From assembly GCA_025642075.2 (NCBI GenBank), contig JAODUO010000197.1, positions 125,001-189,000 of the forward strand: a stretch of 64,000 bases of DNA. Direction: 5' to 3'. The DNA is from Ridgeia piscesae (taxonomy: Eukaryota > Annelida > Polychaeta > Sabellida > Siboglinidae). Positions 44,801 to 55,100 of this stretch are shown piece after piece (positions within the stretch are counted from its first letter, which is position 1; the number at the start of each line of letters is the position of its first letter). The notes below the pieces were generated by a model, which did no database searches, had not been told where the DNA came from, and was given only the letters and a program-made list of their open reading frames with translations. A program made the translations under genes and the position numbers.

Positions 44801-47179
44801 TCTCCACTACCCCAGCACATCAGTACCACCAGTCTCCACTACCCCGGCACATCAGTACCACTAGTCTCCACTACCCCGGCACATCAGTACCACCAGTCTC
44901 CACTACCCCCGCACATCAGTACCACCAGTCTCTACTACCCCAGCACATCAGTACCACCAGTCTCCACTACCCCGGCACACCAGTACCACTAGTCTCCACT
45001 ACCCCAGCACATCAGTACCACCAGTCTCCACTACCCTGGCACATCAGTACCACCAGTCTCCACTACCCCAGCACATCAGTGCCACCAGTCTCCACTACCC
45101 CAGCACATCAGTACCACCAGTCTCCACTACCCCGGCACATCAGTACCACCAGTCTCCACTACCCCGGCACATCAGTACCACCAGTGTCCACTACCGCGGC
45201 ACATCAGTACCACCAGTGTCCACTACCCCGGCACATCAGTGCCACCAGTCTCCACTACCCCAGCACATCAGTGCCACCAGTCTCCACTACCCCGGCACAT
45301 CAGTACCACCAGTCTCCACTACCCCGGCACATCAGTGCCACCAGTCTCCACTACCCCGGCACATCAGTGCCACCAGTCTCCACTACCCTGGCACATCAGT
45401 GCCACCAGTCTCCACTACCCCGGCACATCAGTGCCACCAGTCTCCACTACCCCGGCACATCAGTGCCACCAGTCTCCACTACCCCGGCACATCAGTACCA
45501 CCAGTCTCCACTACCCCGGCACATCAGTGCCACCAGTCTCTACTACCCCAGCACATCAGTACCGCCAGTCTCCACTACCCCGGCACATCAGTGCCACCAG
45601 TCTCCACTACCCCGGCACATCAGTGCCACCAATCTCCACTACCCCAGCACATACCTCTTTGAAAAAGTCCTCTTTTAACCTTTGCCAATGAAGTTGTTCA
45701 TGAGGAGTGTTGCCAGTGGTTGTTTGCCAGCACACTGGTCAGTTGCATGGGTGGTCAGTGTGGTCACTGTAGAGGGTCCAGGTATACATACACTTGTCTC
45801 TGTGCATTGTAGGAAGGGAACGGACATAGATTGGAGGTACACGGAGAAGGGGGAGAGGGTTCGGGTGTCAGTGAGAACGGGACGGATCATCCCTATACCA
45901 GAGGAGGCGGCAGAACACGATGATTTTGTGCTTCCAAAAACTTACATCGGTACGTATCCCAAAACCCAGTTCATCTTTTGCCTCTGTGGAATTGAAATGA
46001 AAATTGCTGTTCAGTTTTTGCTGTAAAATTGTGTTATGCAGTTGAACCAGCTGATTGAAATAGAAGTAACAATTCATATGCATCAATTAGCATGGTATAT
46101 GCACGTGTTATAACTCAACTAGTTTTATTGCTATTCAGGTAATTCAGCTGATTCCTCTGTGGATTTAGAATTTGCCACTGAAAAGAAACATAACATAATC
46201 GTATCATGTAGATTGTCTTTTTTAATCATAAATTGATTCCAGGACAGGGATTAAACAAGTTAATAATTTTGTTTGATGATTTTACCAAAACAAAACTGAC
46301 TCTAATTAATATTGTAGAGGGTACTACTTAAATTTATATCGAGACACCTTTGACTGTCCCATCTATGTCACCAGGCATGAATTGTTTACGATACTTGATG
46401 CATCTACACTGCATCAGCATGGAATCATGTGCTACGTACTGTATATTTCGTTGATATTTCTGCATGTTTGTGGCTAGTTGGTTGGGTGTCTGTTTTAAGC
46501 ATTTGTGTGTGAATATATGTTTAACTTATCATAATAATAATACTGCACCATATATCTGGCAATTCTGGCCATTTGCAGTTGCATTACTGTTAACGTTAAA
46601 ATAGAAATTGTTTCTAAATAAATAAATAATACTAATGAAAATAAAACCAAAATAATAATTCTAATAAATACTAGTATATTATAGTGCAAGATAAAAAGAG
46701 TAATAATTAATAATAAAGAATAATTAATAATAAAGGTTTGTTAAAAAAGGATACTAAAATGTTTGTTTCATTCAATGCTCGTCTCAAGTTGCTTTTGAAA
46801 GAATTGTAAGAGACTGTAGCACACAGGGGGAGCAACACTGTGTCCCAGGGGCATGGCACAGCACTAGAGAAGGCTCTGTAGCCCCAAGTACAGTCTGCTG
46901 TGTGAACTTGTGGACAGAGAGTATCAGATGACAGGTTTCCTCTATGAGACCGTACAGTGTGCATGCATGTGTAACTGTGATCAGTAACAGTCCAGTTGTG
47001 TCTGTGATGTTTGAAAATGCTTTTGAACATTCTCGTTTTCAGAGACCGCGAAAGACTCAACCAGCAAGGAAGTGACAGATGTGACCTTTCAACCCAAACT
47101 AATGACCTTTGACGAGGAAATTATGAAAGCAATGGGAATCAACGAGGACAGAAAACGAGCAAAGACATACTTCTACTGA
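25387..47179 (+). CDS. MRPL24: Mitochondrial ribosomal protein L24 (uL24m), five exons
   Basis: A structural protein of the mitochondrial large ribosomal subunit, made in the cytosol and imported. Exons: 25387-25635, 38732-38827, 40062-40168, 45813-45949 and 47043-47179. Exon 1 gives a basic N terminus (MRLTRLLLSNYFKRY) suited to a presequence and ends at FKGDV. Exon 2 is the KOW motif (VEVLVGKDKGKFG, then RNWVYVEGLN). Exon 4 carries WRYTEKGERVRVS and TGRIIP. Exon 5 ends MKAMGINEDR to TYFY and a stop. From memory, order and motifs match animal MRPL24 throughout, with about 242 residues against 216 in human. GT-AG sites and phases agree for introns 1-3. At intron 4 the clear donor (phase 1) and the only nearby acceptor leave the conserved last exon 2 nt out of frame (see findings). 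Intron 1 contains ADK on the same strand. Introns 1 and 3 contain large minisatellites. Confidence 0.93.
27865..28268. repeat. Diverged minisatellite, about 42-45-bp units
   Basis: Imperfect repeats containing GTGATACGTAAATTGTGG followed by CCTGTCCCCATCTAT. About nine copies with many substitutions and indels lie in MRPL24 intron 1, just upstream of the presumed ADK first exon. It is older than the other arrays. Confidence 0.8.
28481..31281 (+). CDS. ADK: Adenosine kinase, single-exon catalytic core with leader exon
   Basis: A PfkB-family enzyme that phosphorylates adenosine to AMP with ATP (purine salvage, adenosine clearance). The exon 30160-31281 holds the whole domain from MSRLPEK (ATG 30247): GNPLLD substrate lid start, the GAGGATQN di-glycine region, NLSAP, VDVLFGN-like IDVLFGN, and the anion-hole/catalytic motif DTNGCGDAFVGGF, in which the final Asp is the family's catalytic base. 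The usual Ala of DTNGAGD is Cys. The core length matches animal ADK (about 345 residues). No intron interrupts it, unlike the many-exon vertebrate gene. A good acceptor (TTTTCTAG) at 30151-30159 joins in phase 0 to a candidate exon 28481-28591 (strong Kozak GGCATGG, donor GTTAGT). This adds 66 residues rich in Arg/Ser/Ala with no acidic residue until about position 62, typical of a mitochondrial presequence. The leader is inference; initiation at 30247 alone would give a normal cytosolic/nuclear enzyme. The gene lies inside MRPL24 intron 1. Confidence 0.9.
29186..29492. repeat. Large imperfect palindrome with a copied splice donor in the loop
   Basis: A left arm (29186-29319) and right arm (29358-29492), each about 134 nt, are inverted copies with scattered differences. 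The 38-nt centre contains a 27-nt exact copy (29326-29352) of 28583-28609, the end of the putative ADK leader exon plus its splice donor. No target-site duplication or known transposon end was seen. Confidence 0.9.
29788..29930. repeat. TG/TGCG microsatellite
   Basis: An imperfect TG run with interspersed TT and CG in ADK intron 1 / MRPL24 intron 1. Confidence 0.9.
31277..31282 (+). terminator. AATAAA overlapping the ADK stop codon
   Basis: The stop TAA (31279-31281) is embedded in a perfect AATAAA. If used, the 3' UTR would be only some 15-30 nt. Later AT-rich sites are also possible. Confidence 0.35.
31310..31410. repeat. Short 40-bp tandem repeat
   Basis: About two and a half copies of a 40-bp unit containing AAGTTACAACACT (31334 and 31374), directly after ADK. 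Confidence 0.8.
31411..34494. other. MRPL24 intron 1, interior
   Basis: Intronic DNA between ADK and the 43-bp array. Apart from one SINE-like element, no gene or element was recognised. Open frames such as 31876-32151 (plus) are AT-rich and lack motifs. Confidence 0.5.
32713..33035 (+). mobile_element. tRNA-derived SINE with L2-like tail
   Basis: The head GGCGCTGTGGCACAGTGGC resembles the pol III A-box region of tRNA-derived SINEs, with a weak B-box-like ATGAATCCTG about 50 nt on. The 3' part has GTAAAGTACTTTGAG followed by CTGCATTATATAAG, the form of tail shared by V-SINEs and L2/CR1 LINE ends. It probably depended on a LINE of that clade for movement. Confidence 0.6.
34495..35280. repeat. 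43-bp minisatellite, about 18 copies, each with a hairpin
   Basis: Units contain TACACTGT, then ACAC or ATAC, then ACAGTGTA. This is an 8-bp stem with a 4-nt loop, so every unit can fold or extrude a cruciform. The remaining part varies at a few sites (GAGTTAGGGCGTCTG against CAGTTAGAGTGTCTG). One unit near 35180 has an extra copy of the stem half. Confidence 0.97.
35700..37673. repeat. 46-bp minisatellite, about 43 copies, two unit types
   Basis: Near-identical units that differ mainly at one position: type A reads AAGTCTAGA and type B reads AACTCTAGA. From the left the run lengths are A2 B2 A3 B3 A1 B1 A1 B3 A5 B1 A3 B4 A2 B1 A1 B1 A3, then one AAGGGTAGA unit, then A1 B1 A3. The first unit is 42 bp and one is 45 bp. 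The array lies in MRPL24 intron 1. Confidence 0.98.
37674..38731. other. End of MRPL24 intron 1
   Basis: Unique intronic DNA ending in a polypyrimidine tract and TTCACAG acceptor for exon 2. Nothing else was recognised. Confidence 0.55.
38848..38915 (+). mobile_element. tRNA-derived SINE head
   Basis: GGGGCACGGTGGCACAGTGG followed by TTAGCGC matches the A-box head common in tRNA-derived SINEs of aquatic animals. The B-box part is eroded and no tail was found. It lies 20 bp after the MRPL24 exon 2 donor. Confidence 0.5.
38916..40061. other. MRPL24 intron 2
   Basis: AT-rich intron with no gene or element recognised beyond the SINE head at its start. Confidence 0.55.
40990..45652. repeat. 32-bp minisatellite, about 145 copies
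   Basis: The unit is CAGTACCACCAGTCTCCACT plus 12 nt, with recurring variants: GTACCACC or GTGCCACC; CCCCGG, CCCCAG, CCCTGG or CCCCTG; CACATC or CATATT. Some units are 31 bp (CCCAGCACA). A rare variant, CCACCCATCTCC, occurs at about 42787 and again 1147 bp later with similar neighbours, so blocks of about 36 units have been duplicated. The plus strand is open in all three frames for up to 1220 codons because 32 is not a multiple of three and the unit lacks stops. These frames are intronic (MRPL24 intron 3). Confidence 0.98.
45950..47042. other. MRPL24 intron 4
   Basis: AT-rich intron ending in TTTTCAG. No gene or transposon was recognised. Confidence 0.55.
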
Positions 47180-47259
47180 ACAGGACATTGTAGTAGTTAT
47201 ACTTATTGATGCAGTTTTGTTCCAGATCAAAAGCATTAGTGCTGAATTGTATTTTGAAC

Positions 47260-47265
47260 AATAAA
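47260..47265 (+). terminator. MRPL24 poly(A) signal
   Basis: Perfect AATAAA 81 nt after the MRPL24 stop codon. Confidence 0.65.
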
Positions 47266-49155
47266 TAGGTTATATCGAGTTGTTTTGTTTTGGGTGAATT
47301 GGTGACAAAGAAAAAGATATCATGTCAAAATAATAAATAATCTTGCTCTGCTCAATACAAATGTTTTGATAGAGCTCTAATGTAATGAATTGTATGTATC
47401 ACAGCACTACAAGTACATGCCAGCAACACTTGTAAACAAGAAGGCTTCAGTAAATCAATTTAATGTGCTCAAAAAACTGTTGACAACATTATATCAATCT
47501 TGTGTTTGTGTGACACTGACACAACTGTCAACAACCAGTGCTACATCAATGCAATGACGTCACTCTGCTGTCCAAATTCAAAATTGTCTTGTGCACAATT
47601 TGGCAACATGCTACGGAACGTAACGCCATTACTCCTCGTATCCCGCTGCAGCCACCTTGGCAGTGCTGCCATCTAGGAGTCGGCACCAACAATATCGGGA
47701 TCTGTTTCCGCGTTGTCAGTGTTTTGTCTTCAGTAGTACGCACGACGTGGATTATTCTGAAACACCGTGACAGTACATGAAGACAAACTGTCCACAATAT
47801 GAATGATCTGTCTGCATGACCCAGCAAATCAGGTACTAATTCTCACAGGTGTATTTTGCACATACAGGTCTATTCTGTACACCGGTGTATTGACTGTATT
47901 CTGCACACAGGTGTATTCTGTACACACATCTATTCTGCACACTGGTATATTATGTACACAGGTCTTTTCTGTACACACGTTTATTCTGTACACATGTCTA
48001 TTCTGTACACACATCTATTCTGTAACAATGTCTATTCTGTACACACATCTATTCTGTAACAATGTCTATTCTGTAACAATGTCTATTCTGTAACAATGTC
48101 TATTCTGTAACAATGTCAATAAAGTGAATGAATTTGCACTCTAGGTGTCCATAATTGCAAGTAGACACCACTCACATCGTCTTTAAAGATAATTAAAGAT
48201 GTTAATGTTTGTTTAAAGATAATTAAACATTAAAATTAACACAACTGCATTTATATAAAATCAGTACTTTTTAAGAAATAGCATAAAACATGCCAGCAGG
48301 CAACTGTCCATTTAACAGGGATCTACTGGGTTATTGGCTGCCAGGGAGCAATTGGAGAAGGTGTCCAACGCAACAACAGAGCCAGGGAATGTCCAGCTTC
48401 ACTGGTGCTGTGGCGAGGCCTGACCTCTAGTTCGTCAAAACACAGGCAACCAAACGGGGTCATTTTTCTGAGAGCAGCTACAATTCTAGGCAAAAACAGG
48501 CACAATTTGAATATTTTGCTATTTCTGAAGGCCCTGAGATGCAAAACATCAGTTAATTACAAATTAAAATAACTTAGGATATTCTATAGAAAATTACAGG
48601 GAAAGCTATGGAACAATTTTTGAGAAAAAAATTAAAACTGAAAATGTTTAGTTTTTAGGCCCTGAATGACCAAGAGTTTGAAATGAGTCGATCAAATTAA
48701 ACTTTCTTGAGCATAGTGACAGTAGTGACATTGTGGACAGAATACACAGATAACAGCAGGAGGTTGTGTCCTCAGAGCAGCGAGCCAGCTACATGTCGGG
48801 TAGAAACAGACCAAATGGTAACATTTTGCTTTTTGAAAGCATTTGAAAATGTACCAGTTTAAAATCAGTCAATAACATTTTAATTTATTGTGCAAAGTGA
48901 CCGCACCCTAAGATACATCCACGAAAAAAAATCTTCAACTGTTTCTGAGAGCTAATTGAGAACAGTGGATGGCACACACACATAATGATCCCATAAGTCT
49001 GTTGAACCTTTGGTCCAAAGGAAAGAACTACTGAAACAATGCCAGTGTGCTCACAGATATGTTCAAAATGTAATTAACAATTATCACAAACAGTGACATT
49101 GCCTTGTGATTGATGCAACTCTTAAGACACTGAACTGTTCCCTGCATTCACTCAC
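47266..49155. other. Intergenic region between convergent MRPL24 and SUGP1
   Basis: Contains one minisatellite (47860-48118) and otherwise unique AT-rich DNA. The missing last SUGP1 exon should lie here. A stretch reading NNP on the minus strand (about 48325-48340) is preceded by CAG, but in the wrong phase, so I do not assign it. Confidence 0.45.
47860..48118. repeat. 17-bp minisatellite
   Basis: About 15 units of TCTATTCTGTACACACA or TCTATTCTGTAACAATG, diverged at the left and uniform at the right. Confidence 0.92.
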
Positions 49156-52100
49156 CAGGGGATTAGGTCTAAAACGATAAGCAAGCATCATTCTCTTGCG
49201 ATACGCATCAAATTCATCATCCTCTTTCGATAGATTCGCTGGACGCTCCTGTCCAATACCAGCGCCATCTAGTGACAGGATGCCTCTGGTGAAGAAATAA
49301 AAACATGGAACTAATTAAAGGTAATCACATACATTTCCATTCCAAAAATACACAGGGCATTTTTGTCATCACATAGATAGTGAACTTACTGAAATTTTGC
49401 TTTGTAAAAATCAGTGGAATCAGGCCGTAATTTTTTCAGAGCAAGCTCTTGGTCTCACTCCCTACCACTCCCGCAAATCACTCATCTAGGGAGTGACTTA
49501 TCGCTTGTGCTAATTGCTAGAGTTGCTCCCATCACCAGACCTGCTGCATTTTTCACAATGTGTCATTTCCTGTAAGAAATCAGCAGTACTTCCCGTGTCC
49601 AACTTATTATCATCTACCATGCCACTTGTCAGGTTATGCCAATACTTCATGTTTTGAATTTACCTGCTTGAATGAACCTTATGTAAAGGATGCAGCCAGG
49701 GCTAGTTTTGACTAAGCCATGGCATGATGGGGCTACAGTGTCCCCAGACAGACAAACACTAACGCCAACAAGCAAGATAAAGACATCTAAATTTATGGGC
49801 TAATTTCAACAAGTGATTAACAATTTGATTCTTTTTTCACACATGAAGCATAGGTTGAACCAATACTAACTAACTCTTGACATTTTATTTAGTTACAAAC
49901 TGATTAACATTGGAGGAATGCAATTATACACACGGTCAAAAACATCAGATATCCGATTAACTGCTGCCATTTCAAACAGTTTTGTTTGTGTCACATTGCT
50001 CTAGTTACCACAGCTGTGTAAATTGTCAAATAAATTGTTCCAATTCCAATATATGAGTAACTGGCACAAGACAGTAATGTATTGTGAAATTTGTGATACC
50101 AATAGTATACATTAACTGCAGTATGGCTGAATACTTCCCGCAGCAGCTAAGATGGAGTTGATAAGTCCATTCGGGAGTAAAGTATAAAACGCTTTGTCAT
50201 ATGACTGGACACTGCACTGAATATGTATGGACCTTTACATTTATTTACTTTGTCTCTACTTCATCTCCATTTTAGTAACTGGCCACAAACGACTGTAAAC
50301 TTTGATAGAGGGATGGTGTGATCTTTTGAATACTATGGATTCTGCTCATTGATGGATATTCCTGACAAGGTTGTTATCTGTGTTCAACAAACATTTCAGA
50401 AGGGAACAGGCAGAAGATATGGAAGCAGTGCCTACTTGTTAACAGGTTGCTTGATGCCCTGTCCCTCCGTTCCAAGTCCCTCTCCCTCTTTCCATCCCAT
50501 CTTCTCCAGCATCTTGAAGCCGACGTTCTCACAAGTCAACTTGAACTGTTTGTAGTCCGACAGGTCAGGCTCCCGGCCTTCCTTCAAAGCCTACAGCGAC
50601 AAAAACACACACACACATCAACAAATTAGGAAAATAGGGTTATTATTTTAATCTATTAAAATTTAAGGACTTGACAGCTTTAAAAATTAAGATCCCATTG
50701 ATCCCCTCCCCGATAAAACTGACTTTTGCCACCCACCGTGAATGTTTCCATGAACCTCTCAAGTTCATCTGGAGGCAGGAAGTCTCCAATGTGGTGTTTG
50801 CCCCGGCCCATATCTGTCAACTTCTGGGCCCAGTCTGAAACACATAGAAAATATCAAGGAGGCTGTTGTAGTTTAATATGGAAGCAGGCCATGTTAATCA
50901 GGGGACCGTTTCACATTCTTACAATGATAATGTTAGACATTAATTAAATCCAAAAGGTACCATAACCACCAGAGGTAACTGACGTGATGTAGTTAGCAAG
51001 TCAACTTGGACAATCATCACGCCGGCCAGTTCTTATATCTGCAATATAATCTACCATTTCACTTGTCTGAAGTATATTCCTCATAGTTCTTGCAGAGGTG
51101 TGAGAATTTGTACTGAATGACAAGTTCTTTACTACTGTTGCATGTGCCTAGTGCCTAGTGCCTAGTGCCTACCTCTGGTGGCTTCCATCTCCATCACCCG
51201 CCTCTTGTGTTCCCAAGTTCCTCCCTCTATGTCTTCATCTGAGTCGTACTCATACTTCGGCTTTACATTGAGTCCAGCAGCCAGAGCCTTAGCTTGTGCC
51301 TCCATAGCATGCTTCTTGGCCTGGATGTACTCAAACATCGCGTTCATCTGTCACAAGAAACAACAACTGGATGTACTCAAACATCGCGTTCATCTGTCAC
51401 AAGAAACAACAACTGGATGTACTCAAACATCGCGTTCATCTGTCACAAGAAACAACAATTGGATGTACTCAAACATCGCGTTCATCTGTCACAAGAAACA
51501 ACAACTGGATGTACTCAAACATCGCATTCATCTGTCACAAGAAACAACAACTTTGGGTGTACTCAAACATCGCGTTCATCTGTCACAAGAAACAACAACT
51601 GGATGTACTCAAACATCGCGTTCATCTGTCACAAGAAACAACAACTGGATGTACTCAAACATCGCATTCATCTGTCACAAGAAACAACAACTGGATGTAC
51701 TCAAACATCGCGTTCATCTGTCACAAGAAACAACAACTGGATGTACTCAAACATCGCGTTCATCTGTCACAAGAAACAACAACTGGATGTACTCAAACAT
51801 CGCGTTCATCTGTCACAAGAAACAACAACTGGATGTACTCAAACATCGCATTCATCTGTCACAAGAAACAACAACTGGATGTACTCAAACATCGCGTTCA
51901 TCTGTCACAAGAAACAACAACTGGATGTACTCAAACATCGCGTTCATCTGTCACAAGAAACAACAACTGGATGTACTCAAACATCGCATTCATCTGTCAC
52001 AAGAAACAACAACTGGATGTACTCAAACATCGCGTTCATCTGTCACAAGAAACAACAACTGGATGTACTCAAACATCGCATTCATCTGTCACAAGAAACA

Positions 52101-55100
52101 ACAACTGGATGTACTCAAACATCGCGTTCATCTGTCACAAGAAACAACAACTGGATGTACTCAAACATCGCGTTCATCTGTCACAAGAAACAACAACTGG
52201 ATGTACTCAAACATCGCGTTCATCTGTCACAAGAAACAACAACTGGATGTACTCTAATACTGCATTCATCTGTCACATGACACAACTGGATGTACTCTAA
52301 TACTGCATTCATCTGTCACATGACACAACTGGATGTACTCTAATACTGCATTCATCTGTCACATGACACAACTGGATGTACTCTAATACTGCATTCATCT
52401 GTCACATGACACAACTGGATGTACTCTAATACTGCATTCATCTGTCACACGAAACAACTGGATGTACTCTAATACTGCATTCATCTGTCACACGACACAA
52501 CTGGATGTACTCTAATACTGCATTCATCTGTCACATGACACAACTGGATGTACTCTAATACTGCATTCATCTGTCACATGACACAACTGGATGTACCCTA
52601 ATACTGCATTCATCTGTCACATGACACAACTGGATGTACCCTAATACTGCATTCATCTGTCACATGACACAACTGGATGTACTCTAATACTGCATTCATC
52701 TGTCACATGACACAACTGGATGTACTCTAATACTGCATTCATCTGTCACATGAAACAACTGGATGTACTCCAATACTGCATTCATCTGTCACATGACACA
52801 AATGGATGTACCCTAGTATTGCATTCATCTGTCACATGACACAACTGGATGTACGCTAGTGCTGGTTCGATACCAGGTTTTGTTCGATACCGATCGATAC
52901 CTGAATTTTGTTCGATACTCGATACTTACGTTGTAATTAAGTATAATTTTCACATAGAACACAGTTCCCAGTAGAAGCACAGTATGCAACAGAAGTAGTG
53001 CTGGTTCAATATCAATCGATATATTACTGGTTTGATACCAGAATTCTTCGATACCGATCGATATATTACTGGTTCGATATCAGAATTCTTCGATATCAAT
53101 CGATACTAGATTTTTAGTCGATACTCGAAATTTACCTTATAAGTATTCAGTACAGTAGAGATCTCCAAAGAAACACTACTCTCCACTTAGACTAATGCCA
53201 CAGAAACACAAAATGTTTCACTTGTAGGGAAATATGTGTCAATTTTATAGTCATGCAAACAATGATTAATATGCAATTTTCTATTTATGTAAGTACACAA
53301 ACAACAGTTTCAATATAATTGATTACTGTTGTAAAACTAAAAGTTAATTGTAATATAATATTAAAACAATAAAGACAACTGCAATAAAATACCTAGTGAC
53401 AAATTAATTAATTAATTGCACTGAATTATTTTAAATTAATAACAGTATTTCACCCCAGCTGTTTGTAAATACACTTTAATATAGCAGCTTAATTTCAAGT
53501 CAATGTGTCTCCTAAAATGACCATCAACAAATACAGCTGAAACAAATGAAACATACAAATAATATGTTATTATTTTATAAAAACACCTATCACTTATAAT
53601 AGTGTCACTGCCAGCACAGCTGAACCCTCACTGTTATAACTTTTTTATTATTAATTCCATCATAAAGATAATTGTGATTTAGCATCAAAACTGTATAGAT
53701 GATTACAATAAAATAACACTAATTAATAATTGAAAAAATATTAATTTAAATTACAATTGTACTTCCCAGTTCACACCAATATTTTTTTTAATATAAAACT
53801 AAAATTACCACGTTATCAAGTACACATAACAAACCCCATTATGTTTTTGCAACTGTTTTCAAGAACAGGTCAGTTTCTTCCTCTACCTCTGGCTCTGCCA
53901 GTGGTGAACCTGTTTGGCCAGTGCCAGTGTCACAGTGGCAGTAGATGCAGTAAGCGAATCGTCATCGTTAATCAGTCACGTCGTATATGTCACTTCTTGA
54001 CGCTGTGGCCGCAGTTACTTAGTAGATTCGGCAATCGATGGCGATTCGCTTCGACTGTAACTTGATGTCCACTGCTTGCTCATTGTCGAATATTTCGAAA
54101 GAACACGTTCTCGAGTCAACGGCAATGCGACGTTGTCCACAACGTCAACGTCGACATGCCGTACGCTGAAAGTTGATCATCACGTTTTGATAGCTTCTTG
54201 ATTGGTGACATGTTTCGTCAAATTCGATGTATTTCCCCCACTATCTTTGAGACGTTTCTAGCATAGCAGACAGTCTTTGTTGGAAAAGTGCCAAATTAGC
54301 GATGAACGTTCGACATGTTGTCGTTCGTCTTGGTTGTGGGCGTCGTGTATGGCAAATGGTGGTGCCACTAAACAACAAAACAGCGCCACCAAACGGAACC
54401 CGGATAAACAAAGCCTCCGCATCGCGCTCGAATAATTATTTATATTAACAATATTATTATTAAACTAGTTTCATAAATACTAGTGCGTGCAATAAACACT
54501 CTATAAAAATGCTATTGGATGTGTGTTTTTGTACGCGTAACCGTAAGTAAAGTAGGGAGAAAGATGACATGGTAGTGCCACCAAGCGAGAGCGTCACGTA
54601 CGATCCTTGGTTTGGATAACGAGGCTAAGCGAAGTCTGACCTAGGCTAAGATCGCTCACAGAAAACAGTTATTATACAAACTAACTCTACAATAAAGTTT
54701 TAGAAAACAATTCACATTTTATGTTATATTATTTTTAAACAACCACGCCTTAGTCAATTTAGGCTGCGAAGCGCTGTAGTGATAGCTCCCGTAAACAACG
54801 TCGTCATCAACAACGATGTTGTGTCTTCGCATCGACATCGTAGAATGGACTCGATGTCAAGTATCGAAGGTATCGAAGGTATCGAAGGTATCGAAGGTAT
54901 CGAAGGTATCGAAGGTATCGAAGGTATCGAAGGTATCGAAGGTATCGAAGGTATCGAAGGTATCGAAGGTATCGAACAGTGGGCGTTCGACACCAAAAGT
55001 ATCGAAGTATCGCGATACCACTAAATATCGGTATCAAACTTTCGCAAGTATCGCGATACTTCGATATATCGAATATCGAACCAGCACTAATGTACGCTAA

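Noticed and set aside
41696..45678. Open frames of 903-1220 codons in the plus strand
   Set aside because: They are produced by a stop-free 32-bp intronic repeat read in all three frames. They start and end with the array and have no promoter or domain.
48323..48345. Last SUGP1 exon (NNP reading)
   Set aside because: The AG before it gives the wrong phase relative to the exon 10 donor, and the remaining residues do not resemble the expected Arg/Tyr-rich end.
51178..52300. Plus-strand open frames of 309-359 codons
   Set aside because: They are antisense to SUGP1 exon 7 and its acceptor array. The periodic sequence explains them.
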